From Fen-1135 sp963705275 (lineage in GTDB: Bacteria; Desulfobacterota; Syntrophia; Syntrophales; UBA2185): DNA of 64,000 nucleotides. The translations under genes and the position numbers were made by a program. The DNA is taken from the NCBI GenBank assembly GCA_963705275.1, contig OY970063.1:1674001-1738000 (forward strand). Direction: 5' to 3'. Below, piece by piece: positions 1 through 9,289 of the stretch. The notes beneath the pieces were generated by a model. That model saw only the letters and a program-made list of their open reading frames with translations. It did not search any database and had not been told where the DNA came from. Numbering within the stretch: the first letter of the stretch is position 1; every line of letters begins with the position of its first letter.

Positions 1-1
1 T

Positions 2-847
2 CTGGGGACTTCACGGACAAACCCGTTTAATCCGAAGAATGACCGTTCTGAAAAATTAATGGACAGCATAAAAAGGCTCGGGATTGATGTTCTCGTTGTG
101 CTCGGTGGAGAAGATACCCTAGGCGTTGCCTATAAATTGCATAAATTGGGCATCAAGACCGTGGGCATCCCGAAGACCATTGACAATGATCTCACGGGCA
201 CAGAATATTCGCTCGGTTTCGACACGGCTGTTAACGTGATAACGGAGGAAATTGATCGCCTGAGGACAACAGCCGGCTCTCACAGCCGTAACTTTGTTGT
301 TGAAACGATGGGACGTCATGCGGGATGGCTTGCACTTCGCGGAGGGGAATGCAGCGGCGCTTATATAATATTGATACCTGAATACCCCTTTGACATTGAC
401 GTGGTCTGCGAACTTCTTCGTGAACGGGAAGGGCGGGAAATAAACTATTCAATTATTGTGGTGTCTGAAGGTGCAAAGCCAGCAGGGAAGCAGGAATTCC
501 TGAGAGACACCAAAGTTGATGACTTCGGGCATCCCACACTGGGCGGCATAGCGAACTCTGTCGCGCTTGAAATCGAAAAGAGGACGGGTTTCGAAACAAG
601 ATCTCTCATTTTGAGTCATCTGCAGCGGGGAGGAACGCCTTCCGCCCATGATCGGTTGATGGCCAGGTGGTTTGGAATAGCCGCAGTTGACATGATCGTC
701 AATGAAGATTACGGCCGTATGGTGAGCCTTGCACGAGGTGAAATTACAAGCATTCCGCTTAAGGAAATAATCAGCAAATTAAAGCTTGTCGATGTGAAAA
801 AATATTACGATCCCCAGCGTTACAACGGCCGGAGGTCAATCTTGTGA
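2..847 (+). CDS. 6-phosphofructokinase (5' end outside window), probably PPi-dependent
   Basis: The frame is open from the window edge, so the gene begins upstream; the 281 visible residues are the larger C-terminal part of a cytosolic phosphofructokinase, which makes fructose 1,6-bisphosphate in glycolysis. Family motifs seen in order are LGTSRTNP, GGEDT, PKTIDND, MGRHAGW and LSHLQRGG. At the two positions that decide the phosphoryl donor (Gly104 and Gly124 in E. coli PfkA) this protein has Asp (in GGEDT) and Lys (in PKTIDND), the pair known from pyrophosphate-dependent enzymes. PPi use, and hence a reversible step that saves ATP, is therefore inferred. The stop overlaps the GTG start of the next gene by 4 bp, suggesting translational coupling. 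Confidence 0.93.
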   Translation: MGTSRTNPFNPKNDRSEKLMDSIKRLGIDVLVVLGGEDTLGVAYKLHKLGIKTVGIPKTIDNDLTGTEYSLGFDTAVNVITEEIDRLRTTAGSHSRNFVVETMGRHAGWLALRGGECSGAYIILIPEYPFDIDVVCELLREREGREINYSIIVVSEGAKPAGKQEFLRDTKVDDFGHPTLGGIANSVALEIEKRTGFETRSLILSHLQRGGTPSAHDRLMARWFGIAAVDMIVNEDYGRMVSLARGEITSIPLKEIISKLKLVDVKKYYDPQRYNGRRSIL

Positions 848-1224
848 GGACGATTAATTCACGCTGCCCTTATCTTTTTACGATCTTGAGTCTTGTTGTG
901 TTAGGTATATTCTTGATCTTCCCCGGAGCATCTGCTGACGAGGAAAATACCCAACAGAAGAAGGGTGCAGGGCAGTTGACCCCGCAAGGAACCTTTCCGG
1001 AGCTTCCATCTATGCCACAGCACGACCGAAAATTTCCTTCAGCTCCCGCACTGACACCTTCCGCACCGGAAAATCAAGGTGCTATAAATCAAAAAACGGG
1101 TGAACACTACCCGCCTTCAGGCAAGGGAGTCATCAATCCTAAAACGGGGGAATATTATCCTCCCAGCGGTCAGGGATTCATTAATCCGAGGACTGGTGCG
1201 TATTATCCGCATGCTAGTCCCTGA
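844..1224 (+). CDS. secreted protein with three INPKTGEYYP-type repeats
   Basis: A 126-residue protein with an N-terminal signal peptide (hydrophobic stretch about residues 10-30, ending near ASA). The mature part is Pro-rich and ends in three near-identical short repeats whose core reads INxKTGxxYPPSG, the last one INPRTGAYYP at the C terminus. The GTG start is preceded by a GGAGGT site at good spacing and overlaps the phosphofructokinase stop, so the two are probably co-transcribed although their functions look unrelated. The repeat resembles short cell-envelope proteins of unknown function common in Deltaproteobacteria. I do not recognise a catalytic domain. Periplasmic or outer-membrane location is inferred from the signal peptide only. 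Confidence 0.7.
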   Translation: MRTINSRCPYLFTILSLVVLGIFLIFPGASADEENTQQKKGAGQLTPQGTFPELPSMPQHDRKFPSAPALTPSAPENQGAINQKTGEHYPPSGKGVINPKTGEYYPPSGQGFINPRTGAYYPHASP

Positions 1225-1247
1225 AGCCGTAACTGAGATGGCACAAA

Positions 1248-2462
1248 TTAAACTTCTCCGCTTATGACACCCTCCCTCCTTAATTGATCAATTTCGATCT
1301 GCGAATAACTCAGGATGTCTCTCAGGATATCTTCCGTGTGTTGCCCGAGAAGCGGGGCAGGCGCATATACCTCTCCCGGTGTCTCTGACAATCGTATCGG
1401 TGAGCCCGTGATAGTCATCTTGCCGACTTCAGGTTGTTCTATTTCCACCAGCATATTCCTGTAACTGATATGAGGATCCGCGCATATATCTTTGATGCTG
1501 TTTACGGGCGAATATGGCAGATCAGCCTTTTCAAAAAGCTCCGACCACTCTTTCGTTGTCTTCTTCAAAATCTCTTCCGAAATGATGGAGATGAGGTCCT
1601 TTACATGTTCTGTTCTGAGACGATTCGTTCTAAACCGGGTGTCATCTGTTAAGTTTCTCCGATCTATAACTTCGCAGAATCTGGCCCAGAGGGCATCGTT
1701 TCCTATTGCGGCAATAATCCATGAGTCCTTTGTCTTAAAGCTCTGAAAGGGGGTTATGGAAGGGTGCCTGCTCCCCAGAGGAGTTGGTATTTCTCCGCTT
1801 ATTGTATGGCGGACGACGGCATTTTCCAGAACAGCAAATAGGCCGTCAACCATGGCGCCGTCATAGTGCTGCCCCTTTCCGGATTTTTCCCGGTGGATTA
1901 AAGCGGCTAAGATTCCAATAGCGGCCTGGTGTCCGGAAAATATGTCGCCCACGGACGAGCCGACCCTACAGGGTTGCCCTCCTTCGGGCCCCGTTATACT
2001 CATGAGGCCGCTGTAGCCCTGGGCCACCATATCGTAGGACGGCCTGCTGTCGTATCCGGAAAGAGAGTATTGGCCGAAACCCGAGATAGAAGCATAAATG
2101 ATGCGAGGGTTGATCTTTTGGATATCTTCCCAGCTGAATCCGAGTTTTCTCATCGTGGTTGGTCTGTAGTTTTCTATGAGAACGTCGGATACCTGAATCA
2201 ATTGTCTGAGTATTTTTTTCCCCGCTTCCTTTCTCAAATCGAGAACCATGCTTTTCTTGTTGCGATTAAGACTGATGAAATAACCGCTGCGGTTCTTGCC
2301 GGCATCACCGACAAAAGGCCCGAATTCCCTCGCATCGTCTCCGCGCGGTGGTTCCACATGAATAACCTCAGCCCCCAGATCCGCCAGAAACATAGTCGTT
2401 ATTGGCGCGGCCAGGACGTGGCTCAGGTCAACAACCCTGATACCTTCTAATGCACGGCTCAT
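1248..2462 (-). CDS. family III CoA transferase (CaiB/BaiF/Frc type)
   Basis: A 404-residue cytosolic enzyme of the formyl-CoA transferase / CaiB family, which moves CoA between carboxylic acids through an aspartyl-CoA thioester. The N terminus has the family pattern ALEGIRVVDLSHVLAAP and LADLGAEVIHVEPP; the catalytic Asp is in SSVGDIFSG at about residue 173, as in oxalate/formyl-CoA transferase. The frame is open 20 codons further upstream, but I chose the ATG at 2462 because GGGAG lies 7 bases before it; the ATG at 2468 is also possible. It stands alone between genes on the other strand, so its acid substrate cannot be inferred from context. Length matches the family. Confidence 0.9.
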   Translation of the reverse strand: MSRALEGIRVVDLSHVLAAPITTMFLADLGAEVIHVEPPRGDDAREFGPFVGDAGKNRSGYFISLNRNKKSMVLDLRKEAGKKILRQLIQVSDVLIENYRPTTMRKLGFSWEDIQKINPRIIYASISGFGQYSLSGYDSRPSYDMVAQGYSGLMSITGPEGGQPCRVGSSVGDIFSGHQAAIGILAALIHREKSGKGQHYDGAMVDGLFAVLENAVVRHTISGEIPTPLGSRHPSITPFQSFKTKDSWIIAAIGNDALWARFCEVIDRRNLTDDTRFRTNRLRTEHVKDLISIISEEILKKTTKEWSELFEKADLPYSPVNSIKDICADPHISYRNMLVEIEQPEVGKMTITGSPIRLSETPGEVYAPAPLLGQHTEDILRDILSYSQIEIDQLRREGVISGEV

Positions 2463-2782
2463 CTTCATACTCCCAAAATCGATTCGTTTGATCAATATAC
2501 ATATGACCCGCAGATAGTTCAAAAGAATTATAAATTCAATTTGAAATATCCTGCATATATATTATCCACCTGGATATCGTAAATGGATACTTCTTATCCA
2601 GATGCGCTGAGATCGTCTGGATGAAAGATTATATGAAATTTGCAATCATCAAGAGTTACAATGCATTATGGAAAACAATCATTATGGCACAATACTTGTA
2701 GTCTTGCTAAGAGATTAGTCGGTTTGAACGTGAGCTCCAGTGCATGACGCACCATTGAGATAATCATTTGGAGGTAAATTAA
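2463..2782. other. intergenic stretch between divergent genes
   Basis: About 320 bases between two divergently read genes. I see no coding potential or RNA gene. At 2685-2700 on the plus strand TGGCAC, 5 bases, TTGTA resembles a sigma-54 promoter but the -12 element has GT instead of GC, so it is only a weak candidate for the gene at 2783. Confidence 0.3.
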
Positions 2783-4063
2783 ATGCTATGGAAAAAACTA
2801 AGAGATAAGGCAACCAAATTTACGGCCTTTGCAGGCATTATGCTCTTTGTCATTGTTGCTTTTGAAATCATGATCATGATAAGCCCTTTCGCCTTTTTCT
2901 TCTATTCCGTCTTCAATCCGGTATTCAGCTGGCTCGGCCAGTATCCCGCAACAAGATGGCTTACCGCTTTCTTCCTGCCCCACATGACATTGCCGCCAAC
3001 CCTTTTTCTCAAGACCATCCGTATTGCAGGTTCCGCCTTTTTCATAATCGGCGCTGTCGCCTTTATAGTCTGTGCGTTGCAGGTATACCTGGGCAAGTTG
3101 TTCAAGTGGGGCATAGCGGATAAGGGACTGTACAGGTACATCAGGCACCCTCAATATCTCCTGCTCGGAATATGGGGCATCGGAATGAGCATCCTCTGGC
3201 CCCGCTTCATAGTGCTCACAAGCCTTTCCGTGATGTTCGTACTCTACTATGTCCTGGCAAAAGATGAAGAGAAAAGGATGATTACCCGCTACGGAGAGTC
3301 CTATGAAAAGTATATGAGCGTTACCGGTATGTTTCTCCCTAAAAATGTTGAGAGATATTTTTCTTTTATGAACCACGTCATCCCAAGGAGCCCTATCAGA
3401 CATGTTGTTGTTTCCCTGCTGATCATCGCTGTGGTGATAGGGTCGGGTTTCGTTCTGAGAACGATTACCTTAAGGTCGCTTCCCTTTGAAGCAAACTCAA
3501 ATCTGACCATCCTGTCTCTTTTGCCGGAAGACGCTGTCATGAATGCAAGTGCGATACAGACTATTCTTCAGGGAGAAAAAGACGGCAAGCTAAGATTGTC
3601 CGATAACAAGAATTACCTGGCATATATGATGCCTGCAGATTACATAATGCAGGGCATGATCGCAGATACGGGAGGGGAATTTCATCTCTTCAAGCAGCAC
3701 AATACATTTGCCATGATAAGTGAATGGGTCCTGCATCCCTTCGAACACCTGAGAAGCTCTCCCACTTTTCATATGGCGAAGATGCATAATGTCGACCCGG
3801 AAGTAGCGAGAAGGCGCCACTGCCCCATTAACATAGATGACCCGGATATGGACTGCAATTCATGTCAATACAGGCGCGTCATTATCGATGAGGTAGACGA
3901 AGTTGATGGCAAGCGTCTATCGGGACCCGCATTATTATCATTCGGTGCGACGAGAACGCCGCTTTACGCAGTCGATTTGAACACCCGGACGGGGACAATT
4001 GTCAATGTGCTTCCTGTCAAGAGGGCTACCGCCTGGGTGGATGTGCCCACGCCTAGTATATAA
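2783..4063 (+). CDS. isoprenylcysteine/phospholipid methyltransferase-like membrane protein with extra C-terminal domain
   Basis: A 426-residue protein. Residues about 1-220 hold several membrane helices and the signature of the isoprenylcysteine carboxyl methyltransferase / PEMT fold: GLYRYIRHPQYLLLGIWGIG followed by KDEEKRMITRYGESYEKYM, the region that binds S-adenosylmethionine in this superfamily. A further helix near 205-225 is followed by about 190 soluble residues with a Cys pair (DCNSCQYRR) that I do not recognise. The start has a good site (GGAGGTAAATTAA before ATG). The substrate is unknown: small-molecule, lipid and protein methylation are all possible in this family. The C-terminal domain makes it about twice the usual family length. 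Confidence 0.75.
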   Translation: MLWKKLRDKATKFTAFAGIMLFVIVAFEIMIMISPFAFFFYSVFNPVFSWLGQYPATRWLTAFFLPHMTLPPTLFLKTIRIAGSAFFIIGAVAFIVCALQVYLGKLFKWGIADKGLYRYIRHPQYLLLGIWGIGMSILWPRFIVLTSLSVMFVLYYVLAKDEEKRMITRYGESYEKYMSVTGMFLPKNVERYFSFMNHVIPRSPIRHVVVSLLIIAVVIGSGFVLRTITLRSLPFEANSNLTILSLLPEDAVMNASAIQTILQGEKDGKLRLSDNKNYLAYMMPADYIMQGMIADTGGEFHLFKQHNTFAMISEWVLHPFEHLRSSPTFHMAKMHNVDPEVARRRHCPINIDDPDMDCNSCQYRRVIIDEVDEVDGKRLSGPALLSFGATRTPLYAVDLNTRTGTIVNVLPVKRATAWVDVPTPSI

Positions 4064-4091
4064 TATCACCCGGCGATGCTTATCTATCCGG

Positions 4092-5399
4092 TCAGAATGT
4101 TACGTAATAGAAGCCTGACAGGATAATCGAAGTGATAAGAATGGTGATTACCGGCCAGACAATATATCGGTAAGCGCCGAATACAGTCACGCAGAAATAT
4201 TCAGCAGTAACTACGAAGCAGGCATGCATGGGAGAAAGCATCATACCCATGTAACCGAATGAGTAGGCAAACGTCGTAGTAGCAGCCAGCATACCAGTTG
4301 TCGGTTCCGATCCAATGAGGGCAAACACAATCGGGAAACTGGCGCCGACAAAGCCGAAAGCAACTCCTGTCACCATGCCGGCGATGAAGGGAATCAACAT
4401 GATGACCGTGATTAGCGGGATGCCTGTTCTGATAAATTCATCCCGCATGCCGGTGATCAACGTCGCCCCGGTAACATCAACAGGGCACACCAGGGCAGCT
4501 GAAAAGGCCTGTATTCCTATGACAAGCGCAATCATGAGCCAGGTGTCTCTGCGCATAAGCATGCGGAGTGAAGGCCGGAACGCTGCGGCATGGCCTGAGA
4601 AGATGGCGGCGAGCGCAGCGATGAGGCCGACCAGCATGGCTATCAAATTTGCCAGCGTGCCCTCAATGCCCATGAGGGGAAGAATCGCCGATCCCACAAG
4701 TGATATCATGACAAGCATCCCGATGGGTCCCATTGCCGAAAGGACCTGGCCGGTGTCTATCTTTCCATAGCCAATCCCCTTTTCGTCTTCTTTCCTAACC
4801 CTCCGCAGAATAAATATATACCCGCTGATCACTGCAACGATGGTAAAGGGCATCTGTATGAGAAAGAACGCAATAGCCGGAAGCTTGGAATACTGCATGG
4901 CAAGGATGACGCCGGGATAGAGGGGCCACCAGTATTCCCAGATATGCCGGAACCAGTAATTGATTGCCACTTTATGAGATAACTCGAGTTCCCCGCTTTC
5001 ATCGACGGCGGCTACAAAAGGCGCTGAAAATAGGGCGCCAGCGGGCATGGGAAGGAGTCCCACCAACGCTGGAAGTCCTGCAAGAATGATGTGCTTGCTC
5101 TTCAGCCATTCTTTGAGGGCCGCGATCGTTCGATCCATCCGTCCCGTTTTGCTTAATGATTCAGTGAAGAACAAGAGAAGGAGAATGATGACAGGCAGTA
5201 TATAGTTCTGCGGTTCGCCAAAGCTCGCGATCTGGTAGTAAAGGCCGCCCATGCCGGTGCCCGCCCATAAGGGGAGAAGAATAGAAAATAGAAGGATAGC
5301 CAGACCCAACGGCATACCGTATGAGTTAAGCAGCAATATCCCCAAAAAAGACACGCCTACCTTGCTATACGCGGGAAGATGTAATAACCAGTCGATCAT
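4092..5399 (-). CDS. DUF401 family integral membrane protein
   Basis: A 435-residue inner-membrane protein with about 10 to 12 hydrophobic helices. The pattern KHIILAGLPALVGLLPMPAG, FSAPFVAAVDESGELE and NYWFRHIWEYWWPLYPG is that of the DUF401 family, distantly related to anion/dicarboxylate carriers (transporter role is inference; substrate unknown). The ATG at 5399 has AAGGGT 6 bases upstream. It is convergent with the methyltransferase-like gene (28 bases apart) and separated by about 150 bases from the next minus-strand gene, so it may be transcribed alone. Confidence 0.8.
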   Translation of the reverse strand: MIDWLLHLPAYSKVGVSFLGILLLNSYGMPLGLAILLFSILLPLWAGTGMGGLYYQIASFGEPQNYILPVIILLLLFFTESLSKTGRMDRTIAALKEWLKSKHIILAGLPALVGLLPMPAGALFSAPFVAAVDESGELELSHKVAINYWFRHIWEYWWPLYPGVILAMQYSKLPAIAFFLIQMPFTIVAVISGYIFILRRVRKEDEKGIGYGKIDTGQVLSAMGPIGMLVMISLVGSAILPLMGIEGTLANLIAMLVGLIAALAAIFSGHAAAFRPSLRMLMRRDTWLMIALVIGIQAFSAALVCPVDVTGATLITGMRDEFIRTGIPLITVIMLIPFIAGMVTGVAFGFVGASFPIVFALIGSEPTTGMLAATTTFAYSFGYMGMMLSPMHACFVVTAEYFCVTVFGAYRYIVWPVITILITSIILSGFYYVTF

Positions 5400-5550
5400 C
5401 CTAATACCCTTATGCGCTCCTCATGAAATCTAATTGTGGAAATGCTTCTCTCAAGCAAGCCTGTCTCCAGCCAAGACGCTTTTACACTCTTTTTTCCTGT
5501 TTGCGAAGCGGATTATTCAATAATAGTGAAGATTGTCGGCAGATGAGAAG

Positions 5551-6645
5551 TCAAAGTCCTTTATCGAGGGGCTGCACCGGATCGTTAAAATAGCAATGCA
5601 GCGGCAGGGGGAGTTGATGATAGTCGGCCGCGATCACCTCAGGCGGCAAGGGCCGGGAGTTTTTTGTATTCCAGAAGAGCACTGGTCCGTCCCTGTTACT
5701 GCGAACATCCGCCAGGAAGGCCGCACCGGCCTTCCCTGTATATGTTCCGTCGAGGATGATTCCATCGCTTTCCCTGAAAAGGGTTGCTGCGGCCACAGCA
5801 TCCGGCGTAAACAGGCCATATTTTTCACCGAAGAATTCCTGGCGAATCGTGAGATCATCCTGCTCCAGTGAGCAGGAAGGGAAGGATGGATCCATTTTAC
5901 GGAGGAGTTCGTTGGTTTGATTAAAAAGAGTGAGACACTTGTCCATGCTCCCTACATAGGTAGGCACCGCACGCACCGCCTGCAGATTCGTTTTGACTCC
6001 TGCGGCCTTCAATCCAAGCAGCAGTCCCATGGCCGTTCCCATTGTACCCAGGGCAAGATAGATATGGGAAGGCGGGGGAAGCTCGCCTGAGAAGATCTGT
6101 GCTCCCAGTTCCAGGCCCGCATTGACGTAGCCGATAGCCCCTATTGCGGAAGAGCCGCCCAGTGGTATCACGTAAGGCGGTTTGCCGTCAGCTGACTCGT
6201 ACCTGTGTACCGTCTCCTCAAAGGCCTGAACATGCTCCTGATAGGTGTCATGATGAATAAGTTCCGCTCCGCTTACAAAATCCATGATTAGATTGTGCCG
6301 AACCGAATGGGAGTTGGGCTGTCGAAAGAGCATGAGCACCGTCCTCAAACCGGCCTTTCCCCCATAAATTGCTGTGGCTAAGGCATGATTCGAACCGGCC
6401 CCGCCGGAAGTGATGACCCTCTGCGCGCCCTGCCTCAATGCGTCCGCCAACAGAAATTCCAGCTTTCGCACCTTGTTGCCGCCGTAGACGCGGCTGGTCA
6501 AGTCATCCCTCTTGATATAGAGATCTGCCTCCTCCAATCGCCGGGAGAGACCGGGAAGAGGCTCCACCGGTGTTGGGAACTCGCCGAATGATAGTCGTGA
6601 GATTTGAAGAGCGATGGCTGGAAACCGCTCAAACAGGGGAATCAT
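5551..6645 (-). CDS. PLP-dependent D-cysteine desulfhydrase / ACC deaminase family enzyme
   Basis: A 364-residue cytosolic pyridoxal-phosphate enzyme of fold type II. The cofactor lysine is Lys58 in YGGNKVRKLEFLL, preceded by LYIKRDDLT; the phosphate-binding segment GGAGSNHALATA and the later LPLGGSSAIGAIGY stretch match the D-cysteine desulfhydrase / 1-aminocyclopropane-1-carboxylate deaminase family. Members eliminate H2S and ammonia from D-cysteine or deaminate ACC; which one applies here cannot be decided by eye. It is read in the same direction as the papain-like protease gene 80 bases upstream. Confidence 0.88.
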   Translation of the reverse strand: MIPLFERFPAIALQISRLSFGEFPTPVEPLPGLSRRLEEADLYIKRDDLTSRVYGGNKVRKLEFLLADALRQGAQRVITSGGAGSNHALATAIYGGKAGLRTVLMLFRQPNSHSVRHNLIMDFVSGAELIHHDTYQEHVQAFEETVHRYESADGKPPYVIPLGGSSAIGAIGYVNAGLELGAQIFSGELPPPSHIYLALGTMGTAMGLLLGLKAAGVKTNLQAVRAVPTYVGSMDKCLTLFNQTNELLRKMDPSFPSCSLEQDDLTIRQEFFGEKYGLFTPDAVAAATLFRESDGIILDGTYTGKAGAAFLADVRSNRDGPVLFWNTKNSRPLPPEVIAADYHQLPLPLHCYFNDPVQPLDKGL

Positions 6646-6725
6646 GGTCCCTCATAGATTCTTAGCAGTTATCACGGCCGGGCTACCGTCATCGAAATAT
6701 GAATACGGACATGATAGCTTATCGG

Positions 6726-7553
6726 TTATGAGCTTTCTCGCTGCTTCTCGCCTGCCATCTGTCCTCCACGGCGGATCGTCCAGAAATCATCCGAGAGGTT
6801 TCTGTCGGCAACGTATTGATAGGGAATCGTAAAGTACCCTTTCATCCCCCAATCATCTCCCCATGAATTGCGGACGATGAACCTCTTCTTGGAGTCATCA
6901 TATCCGACCGCCATCACGGCATGACCGCCCACCTGCGCCTCTTTCGGTTTCGGCATGTTAACGACACCCGTCCGCGCCACCGCTTGAGACTCGAAGCTTG
7001 CATAAACGCTGAACCCGAAGACAAACGGAAATCCCTCGGCAAGGCATGCACGCATCTCGTCAAGTGTCATAACGCGGTGATATGATGTGATTCTGTGCTG
7101 GAGGGCCTCTTTATAACACGCGGCATTGGGTTTGACTGCGAATTTCGAGATGACATACGGCCATGTTTTCTCCGAGCACACGCCCTGTTTTACGAGCGTC
7201 TTGATGCCGTCACGGATCATGGCGCCTGTGTCGGCTTTGGTGGTGCGTTCAATAAGGCGCTCGTTATAATAAATAAAGAGCCTGCTGAAATCCACAAAAG
7301 AGACCTTATCTTTCCGTTCCAGAAATTCGAGCGCTCCTGCGAGGGCGTTCCCCGTACAGCTGCCCAATTGCCCCTGATCTTCGACCCTGGAGCAAAGATA
7401 GCGCAAGTCCACCGATCGGGGAAGTCTCACGGGCACGCGAAGCAACGCGCTGAACATAAAGTCGCGATGATCAGGCAGATCAGGCACCCAGCCATAGCCG
7501 CTATTCTTAGCCGCTTTCCTTCTTGTTGCAGATAGATCTTTTTTTGCCGCCAT
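6726..7553 (-). CDS. papain-like cysteine protease (peptidase C1)
   Basis: A 275-residue protein with a full papain triad: Cys66 in EDQGQLGSCTGNA, His211 in GGHAVMAVGYDD and Asn229 in VRNSWGDDWGMKGYF. The oxyanion Gln is in DQGQLGSC. The N terminus (basic, no hydrophobic segment, then YGWVPDLPDHRDF) lacks both a signal peptide and a long inhibitory pro-region, so the enzyme is probably cytosolic or exported by an unseen route. The frame is open 18 codons upstream, but the ATG at 7553 has GAGGAGG at correct spacing. Papain-like proteases of this PDxRD type are scattered in environmental bacteria; substrate unknown. Confidence 0.88.
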   Translation of the reverse strand: MAAKKDLSATRRKAAKNSGYGWVPDLPDHRDFMFSALLRVPVRLPRSVDLRYLCSRVEDQGQLGSCTGNALAGALEFLERKDKVSFVDFSRLFIYYNERLIERTTKADTGAMIRDGIKTLVKQGVCSEKTWPYVISKFAVKPNAACYKEALQHRITSYHRVMTLDEMRACLAEGFPFVFGFSVYASFESQAVARTGVVNMPKPKEAQVGGHAVMAVGYDDSKKRFIVRNSWGDDWGMKGYFTIPYQYVADRNLSDDFWTIRRGGQMAGEKQRESS

Positions 7554-7821
7554 AAGACACCTCCTCTGCCGTGTCTCAAGGATGCCTTTCTGACCTGAGT
7601 CCGGCATTCGTTCAATTAATACAGATAATTACCGAAATGACAAGTTAATTGTGATTCATTTGAAGACGTCGGTGGATTTGAAAGACGAACAATCTAGGGG
7701 TTTCCCGCGGTATGATTGGAGGAGGCAAATGCGGCAAGATCAGTTCCAGAAAATCAAAAAGGGTTCATGATTTCTCAGAACCCCTCTTGAATAATTTTTG
7801 CGAAGAAAAGATTGAAGCAAG

Positions 7822-8052
7822 TTATTTCTTTGGCTCTTCCTTCTTCATCGGCTCTTCCTTCTTCATCTCTTCCTTCTTCTCTTTCTTTGCCTTCTTTGCC
7901 TTCTTTACCTTCTTCTTCTCTTCCTTAGCAGGCTTCTTCTCTTCCATCTTCTTCTCCGGTGCCGGAGCGGCCGCGGGCGGCTGAGCGAAGCAGAGGCCGG
8001 TCATAGAAAGCGCGAACAGGATAGCGATAAATACTGTCGTGAGTTTCTTCAT
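7822..8052 (-). CDS. small exported Lys/Glu-rich low-complexity protein
   Basis: A 76-residue protein with a clear signal peptide (MKKLTTVFIAILFALSMTG, cleavage near CFA|QPP), a short Pro/Ala stretch and then a highly charged tail built of KKE, KKAKK and MKKEEP units. AGGAGGTGA lies at proper spacing before the ATG at 8052, which supports real translation. The tail is too simple for fold assignment; such alternating-charge tails can bind nucleic acid or polyanions or serve as disordered linkers. The plus strand reads as a Ser/Phe-rich open frame here, which is a by-product of the repeats. Confidence 0.65.
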   Translation of the reverse strand: MKKLTTVFIAILFALSMTGLCFAQPPAAAPAPEKKMEEKKPAKEEKKKVKKAKKAKKEKKEEMKKEEPMKKEEPKK

Positions 8053-8287
8053 TCGATTTCACCTCCTTTCTTTCAGTTTTCTCTTAATTTAGCAAGGACC
8101 ATACCACAATAAGAATAAATAAAAATAGACAATAATAATAAGGAGTTGACAAAATGCCACGGCGGTATATGCCCCTTTTATTGAGGAAGTATTCCCCTTC
8201 CTTTGGGGAATAATTCCCTAACTGGATAAATAAGTTATCGCGGTAAACTCAGGCGGGTGCCCTTACATGAGAAGTCGTAATCAGTTA

Positions 8288-8736
8288 TCACCAACTATTA
8301 TGATGAATCCTTGAGGCATTGAATCGATTAGCCGGAGGTTTTTGCTCATCAGGGCACCCGATGGGAATGACTGCGAGCGGTAACACATGATCGGGTAGCT
8401 TCAGGAGCTTCTGCATACCCTTAACGCATTCCGGTATCGGATGGAGGCCGAGCCAGACCGCGCCCAGAAGTCCTTATGCACTTCCAATTTCAGATCACCG
8501 CAAACTACGACAGCCACGGAGGCCGTCTTTACGGATTGGGAGTATGGATGGACCTTGGGAATCTCATCGAGGATTTTTCGGTCGTTGACAATAATGAAAT
8601 GCCAAGTCCGTTCATTGCCTGCCGATGGTGCGCTCATGGCAGCTCCTAATATCTCTTTCACTATGCTGTCGGGCACCGGCTCTTTTGTGTACTTACGAAT
8701 GCTTCTTCTGGAAAGAATCGCTTCCATTGCATCCAT
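8288..8736 (-). pseudogene. nitroreductase family protein, internal deletion and frameshift
   Basis: The ATG at 8736 has GGAGGTG upstream and starts a normal nitroreductase N terminus: AILSRRSIRKYTKEPVPDS, then SAPSAGNERTWHFIIV (FMN binding) and AVVVCGDLKLEVHKDFWA. At about 8461 the frame breaks and ends at 8401. A different minus frame continues the family C-terminal part, VWLGLHPIPECVKGM, then LPDHVLPLAVIPIGCPDEQ, to a stop at 8288. About 20 residues normally between these segments (the ENILLAAHALGLGA helix region) are absent, so the lesion is a deletion of roughly 60 bases with a change of frame, not a single-base indel. The gene is very likely dead. The in-frame TGA at 8401 is therefore not a selenocysteine candidate. 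Confidence 0.82.
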
Positions 8737-8768
8737 AAGTGTCACCTCCGTCATCTCTATACTGTGGT

Positions 8769-9155
8769 CTACCGGCCTTTGCAATCCGACTTGCCCTTGC
8801 CGTATCCTTCTGTCTCTTCTCTCTTGAGGATGCCCCCTTCGAATGTAAGAACGTAGATAAGATCGTTATCCCCGCAATTATAGACCCACTTTTCCACCGG
8901 TTTCCTTTTTTCTTTCAAGTAGGTGCCTTTGGTCTTGTCGCCCTTGTCCGTCTCCCTTTCTTCTATTCTGTAATGCCTGCCTCTCTTGACACGTCCCTTT
9001 TCCTTCGATGTCGGTTTGCCGCATTCGAGGAGCACTTTCGTCTTGGAGTCTCCGACGCTGACATACCCGTGACCGCATCGGAAGGCGATGCTCTCAATGC
9101 TTCCCGATAATATGAAGAATACAGCGACCAGTACTGAAATAGCTATTTTCATCAT
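8769..9155 (-). CDS. DUF2845 exported protein
   Basis: A 128-residue protein with a signal peptide (hydrophobic residues about 5-22) and the DUF2845 pattern: FRCGHGYVSVGDSKTKVLLECGKPTSKE, here quoted only as its Cys positions plus the core GDSKTKVLLECGKP, then EKWVYNCGD and a final Cys near the end. Four Cys in the mature part could form disulfides in the periplasm. The start is taken as ATG 9155, five bases after AGGTGA; an in-frame GTG at 9164 lies inside that site. The family is related to SmpA/BamE-like small envelope proteins but has no known function. Confidence 0.75.
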   Translation of the reverse strand: MMKIAISVLVAVFFILSGSIESIAFRCGHGYVSVGDSKTKVLLECGKPTSKEKGRVKRGRHYRIEERETDKGDKTKGTYLKEKRKPVEKWVYNCGDNDLIYVLTFEGGILKREETEGYGKGKSDCKGR

Positions 9156-9289
9156 GATGCTCACCTCTCCGGATCTACGATTACATGGCTATTTGCGAAT
9201 GGTATCATATTTCACGAAAGGGGCCGCATAATCTAGAAGGCGCACTCTTGCCTTCGCTTCTGCTTATGAGGCTGTGAGTTGATGATGCG

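Noticed and set aside
1929..2450. 173-codon plus-strand frame opposite the CoA transferase
   Set aside because: Shadow of a well-supported gene.
2685..2700. Sigma-54 promoter before 2783
   Set aside because: -12 element has GT instead of the near-invariant GC.
8401..8403. TGA at the end of the nitroreductase N-terminal part as a further selenocysteine codon
   Set aside because: The continuing family sequence is in a different frame and a helix is missing, so this is decay, not recoding.
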